Assembly (NCBI RefSeq): GCF_902859725.1
Contig: NZ_CADIJP010000005.1
Location: forward strand, 62,001 to 126,000
Source of the DNA: Achromobacter mucicolens
Lineage (GTDB): Bacteria > Pseudomonadota > Gammaproteobacteria > Burkholderiales > Burkholderiaceae_B
DNA: 64,000 nucleotides
Direction: 5' to 3'
The position numbers were made by a program, and so were the translations under genes. Below the pieces are notes generated by a model, which saw only the letters and a program-made list of their open reading frames with translations, searched no databases and had not been told where the DNA came from. Numbering within the stretch: the first letter of the stretch is position 1; every line of letters starts with the position of its first letter. Of this stretch, positions 62,220 through 64,000 are shown one piece after another.

Positions 62220-63263
62220 TCACTCGGGCTGAGCCGGCTCAGGTGTGTGCGCCGGCTGCGTGGGGTGTGACGACGCTTGCATCGCCAGCAAACGCGTCGT
62301 CAGTTCGGCGAACTGGACATCCCGCGACTTCAGCTGCGCCACCAGGCTATCCACCTGCGCGGACGCGCCCGCCAGACGTTGCGCCAAATCCGATTCCCGC
62401 GCCTGGCTGGCTTGAAGCGCTTGAGCTGCCGCCACGGTCTCGGCATGCCGTTCGCGCTGGTCGGCCAGCGCCTGCGCCTGAAGGGCGGAAGCTCGCTGCT
62501 CGGCCGCGCGTTGTTGCTCCTGGACGGCGGCAAGCGCGTCGCGTAGCTGGTCTGCCTGCTGTTGGGCGGCAACCAGGGATGCGTCCAGACGAGTCTGCAA
62601 GCGCTTAACCGCGCCCCGCTCCGCATCCAGCTCGTTCAGCCAGCGGCGCTCGTGGGCGGCGTGGCGCGCATCCAGGGCAGCAATCGCCTGTGCGTGCCGG
62701 TCGCGGTCATGCTCAGCGTCGGCCAGCAAGGCCTTGTTGGCGGCGCGGACGTCCTCCAGACGGGTTTGCGTTGCAGCCAGCGCCGCGTCCCGCTGGCGCA
62801 ATTGCGCTTCGGCGGCTTGCAGACGGTTTTCGGTGGTGGCCAATTGCGCCCTGGCGACCTCCAGCGCTTCCTGCAGATGCTTTTCCCGCTCGATCAGCTG
62901 CGCCTCGCGCAGTTCAAGCTGTTCGGCCTGCGCGGCAAACCGCTCCCCTTCCCTGGCCAATTCCTCCCATCGTTCCTCATACGCCCGAGCTTGTTCAGCC
63001 CTGGCCGCCGCCAGCGCGGCTTCCCAGAAATGCGTGGCGGCCTGGGCGATGGGGTCCGGTACCGCGGTGGGTGCAGCAAACGCACGCGGATCCTGGATGC
63101 GAGCGCCCAGCGCGCGAAACCAGGTTTCCAGGTGCGGACTGACGGTATTGGGTGAGCCCCGGCCGATTTTCTGTCGAACGCGCTCGATAGTGGGCCGGGC
63201 GCCTTCCAGCAACAGCGCATCCGCAGCGCTCCAGACGTCCGATTCCGTTATGCCAGTGGCCAT
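62220..63263 (-). CDS. KfrA-like DNA-binding protein with long coiled coil
   Basis: 347 residues. N-terminal KfrA_N HTH (ESDVWSAADALLLEGARPTI...RQKIGRGSPNTVSPHLETW), then about 230 residues of Ala/Glu/Gln/Arg-rich coiled coil (EERWEELAREGERFAAQAEQ, QLRQRDAALAATQTRLEDV), and a Pro/Thr/Gln-rich tail. KfrA of RP4 is a plasmid autorepressor and nucleoid-like partition protein; chromosomal copies are known in Burkholderiales. It could mark an integrated element or be a domesticated regulator. Divergent AT-rich region upstream. Confidence 0.85.
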   Translation of the reverse strand: MATGITESDVWSAADALLLEGARPTIERVRQKIGRGSPNTVSPHLETWFRALGARIQDPRAFAAPTAVPDPIAQAATHFWEAALAAARAEQARAYEERWEELAREGERFAAQAEQLELREAQLIEREKHLQEALEVARAQLATTENRLQAAEAQLRQRDAALAATQTRLEDVRAANKALLADAEHDRDRHAQAIAALDARHAAHERRWLNELDAERGAVKRLQTRLDASLVAAQQQADQLRDALAAVQEQQRAAEQRASALQAQALADQRERHAETVAAAQALQASQARESDLAQRLAGASAQVDSLVAQLKSRDVQFAELTTRLLAMQASSHPTQPAHTPEPAQPE

Positions 63264-63609
63264 GATGATTTGCGTCGCCGAGGTGGGTTGTTTTAGTCAC
63301 GATAATGGAACCTTATCGCGATTTAATTTGAATATACGTTATATATCTTACAGCTTACGTATGTTTTCGTACAATCGGTTCTCCAACGCACCTTTACCTG
63401 AGAATCTCCTGGCAGGTAATCGTCGTGAAGTGACGTCACGAACGCCCTGTTCTTTGGGCCCGAGCTACGCAGGGCGTGCAGCACGGGCGCAATAAGCCGC
63501 CAGGCGCCATCAGCGGCCCGCGTCTCATAAAACGGTGCTAGAAAGGTGTGGCGCCAATACGTTTGGCGATGCGGGCCGGAACTCCTTGCAGAGGGTGGCC
63601 CGGATTCCT
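63264..63609. promoter_or_regulatory. AT-rich control region between kfrA-like and LysR genes
   Basis: 346 bases with no convincing gene; the minus-strand frame to 63323 is a shadow in its first half. 63300-63390 is AT-rich. It carries the inverted repeat TTACCTG (63394-63400) / CAGGTAA (63413-63419) with a 12-base centre. It is the probable promoter of the KfrA-like gene and lies downstream of the LysR gene. Confidence 0.4.
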
Positions 63610-64000
63610 TCAAGAACGGCGCGCTGACGCTGGCGCCTGAGAAAACGCGCGAAGATGATCTCGCATCAAGAGCGCGGCGGAGGAGCAATTCTTGGAAATC
63701 CCCAGGAATAGGCGTCGGCGAGCCCATTTTTCGTTCAGATGAACGATCTTCAATGCCTTCGTTTGGTACGTCCTGAGCACTGCAGCGGGCAGCACGGCGA
63801 TGCCGAGATTGGCTCGCACCATCTGGCACATCGCATCGAAGCTACGGACCTGTATTCGTACCCGCATCGCCGCGCCGCATTCTTCTGCGGCTCGGGACGT
63901 GAGTTCCAGCAACGAACTACCCCGGTTCAGTCCGACAAAATCGTACGGCAAGCATTCAGAGAACCGCACACGCGTGCGACGCCCCAGCGGATGCCCCTGC
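63610..64000 (-). CDS. LysR-type transcriptional regulator, C-terminal part (5' end outside window)
   Basis: Open to the right edge of the window; about 130 codons of the LysR substrate-binding domain are visible: GHPLGRRTRVRFSECLPYDF, VGLNRGSSLLELTSRAAE, IQVRSFDAMCQMVRANLGIA, VLPAAVL and MRDHLRAF. The DNA-binding N-terminus lies beyond base 64000, so the regulated genes are unknown. This is the only minus-strand frame with LysR-like sequence here; the overlapping frames are shadows. Confidence 0.85.
   Translation of the reverse strand, partial: QGHPLGRRTRVRFSECLPYDFVGLNRGSSLLELTSRAAEECGAAMRVRIQVRSFDAMCQMVRANLGIAVLPAAVLRTYQTKALKIVHLNEKWARRRLFLGISKNCSSAALLMRDHLRAFSQAPASARRS

Noticed and set aside
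63323-63829. 168-codon minus-strand frame near the right end
   Set aside because: Its first part overlaps the LysR domain in another frame and the rest shows no protein-like pattern.
1-64000. tRNA, rRNA, CRISPR arrays or complete insertion sequences
   Set aside because: Looked for by eye and not seen; no transposase or integrase motif in any credible frame.

Overview
The window is GC-rich, densely coded DNA of a betaproteobacterium. Gene content and wording of the proteins fit the Alcaligenaceae (Achromobacter/Bordetella-like): Bug-type binding proteins, a RocS/RcsC-style phosphorelay cluster with EAL proteins, PHB metabolism and an Acr3/ArsH arsenic operon. This is inferred from protein similarity by eye; no rRNA or tRNA gene is present to settle it. 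The window opens inside ligD and closes inside a LysR-type regulator gene.

Layout. 1-4.1 kb: end of the NHEJ ligase gene ligD, a cytochrome b561, a small unknown, an apaH homologue that has lost its N-terminal metal motif, and a small membrane protein. 4.3-9 kb: an aldehyde dehydrogenase with a strong terminator, a PmtA-like methyltransferase, a Tat-exported beta-carbonic anhydrase, a LapA-domain protein and two lipoproteins. 9-12.3 kb: a QseBC-like two-component pair followed by a YgiW-type OB-fold stress protein and ribA. 12.4-14.9 kb: membrane PQQ glucose/quinate-type dehydrogenase. 14.9-16.7 kb: decayed DNA with a Bug-protein remnant beside an intact Bug gene. 16.9-20.6 kb: a DMT permease with a 24-histidine tail, then arsR-acr3-arsC-arsH. 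20.6-21.8 kb: an RraA-like aldolase and the 3' stump of an aminotransferase gene.

21.9-35 kb is a coherent low-oxygen/stress island: five universal stress domains in four proteins, a class II (B12, oxygen-independent) ribonucleotide reductase, alcohol dehydrogenase, a beta-CASP RNase, a CBS protein, a flavodoxin, a PAS/NarX-type kinase with its NarL-type regulator, an FNR/ANR protein with all four cluster cysteines, phasin and PHA synthase. Five FNR-type boxes (TTGAN-N4-NTCAA) lie in its promoter regions, so the island probably encodes both the regulator and its targets.

35-43.6 kb: a membrane-anchored formylglycine-generating enzyme, a HAD lipoprotein, a TTC38-like TPR protein and a DUF4239-type membrane protein on the minus strand, divergent from an exported type I sulfatase plus an SMP-30 lactonase. 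This looks like a periplasmic sulfatase maturation locus. 44-46.9 kb: APC permease, an exported methyltransferase and an Rrf2 regulator. 46.9-48.7 kb: a hipBA toxin-antitoxin module with repeated operators. 48.7-53 kb: LD-carboxypeptidase, an unusual pseudouridine synthase homologue, an AI-2E family permease and a small membrane protein. 53-62.2 kb: a degenerate EAL protein, two paralogous hybrid histidine kinases flanking a RocR-like REC-EAL phosphodiesterase, and an RcsB/RocA-like output regulator. 62.2-64 kb: a KfrA-like coiled-coil DNA-binding protein, an AT-rich regulatory gap and the C-terminal part of a LysR regulator. I saw no complete transposon, CRISPR array, tRNA or rRNA gene.
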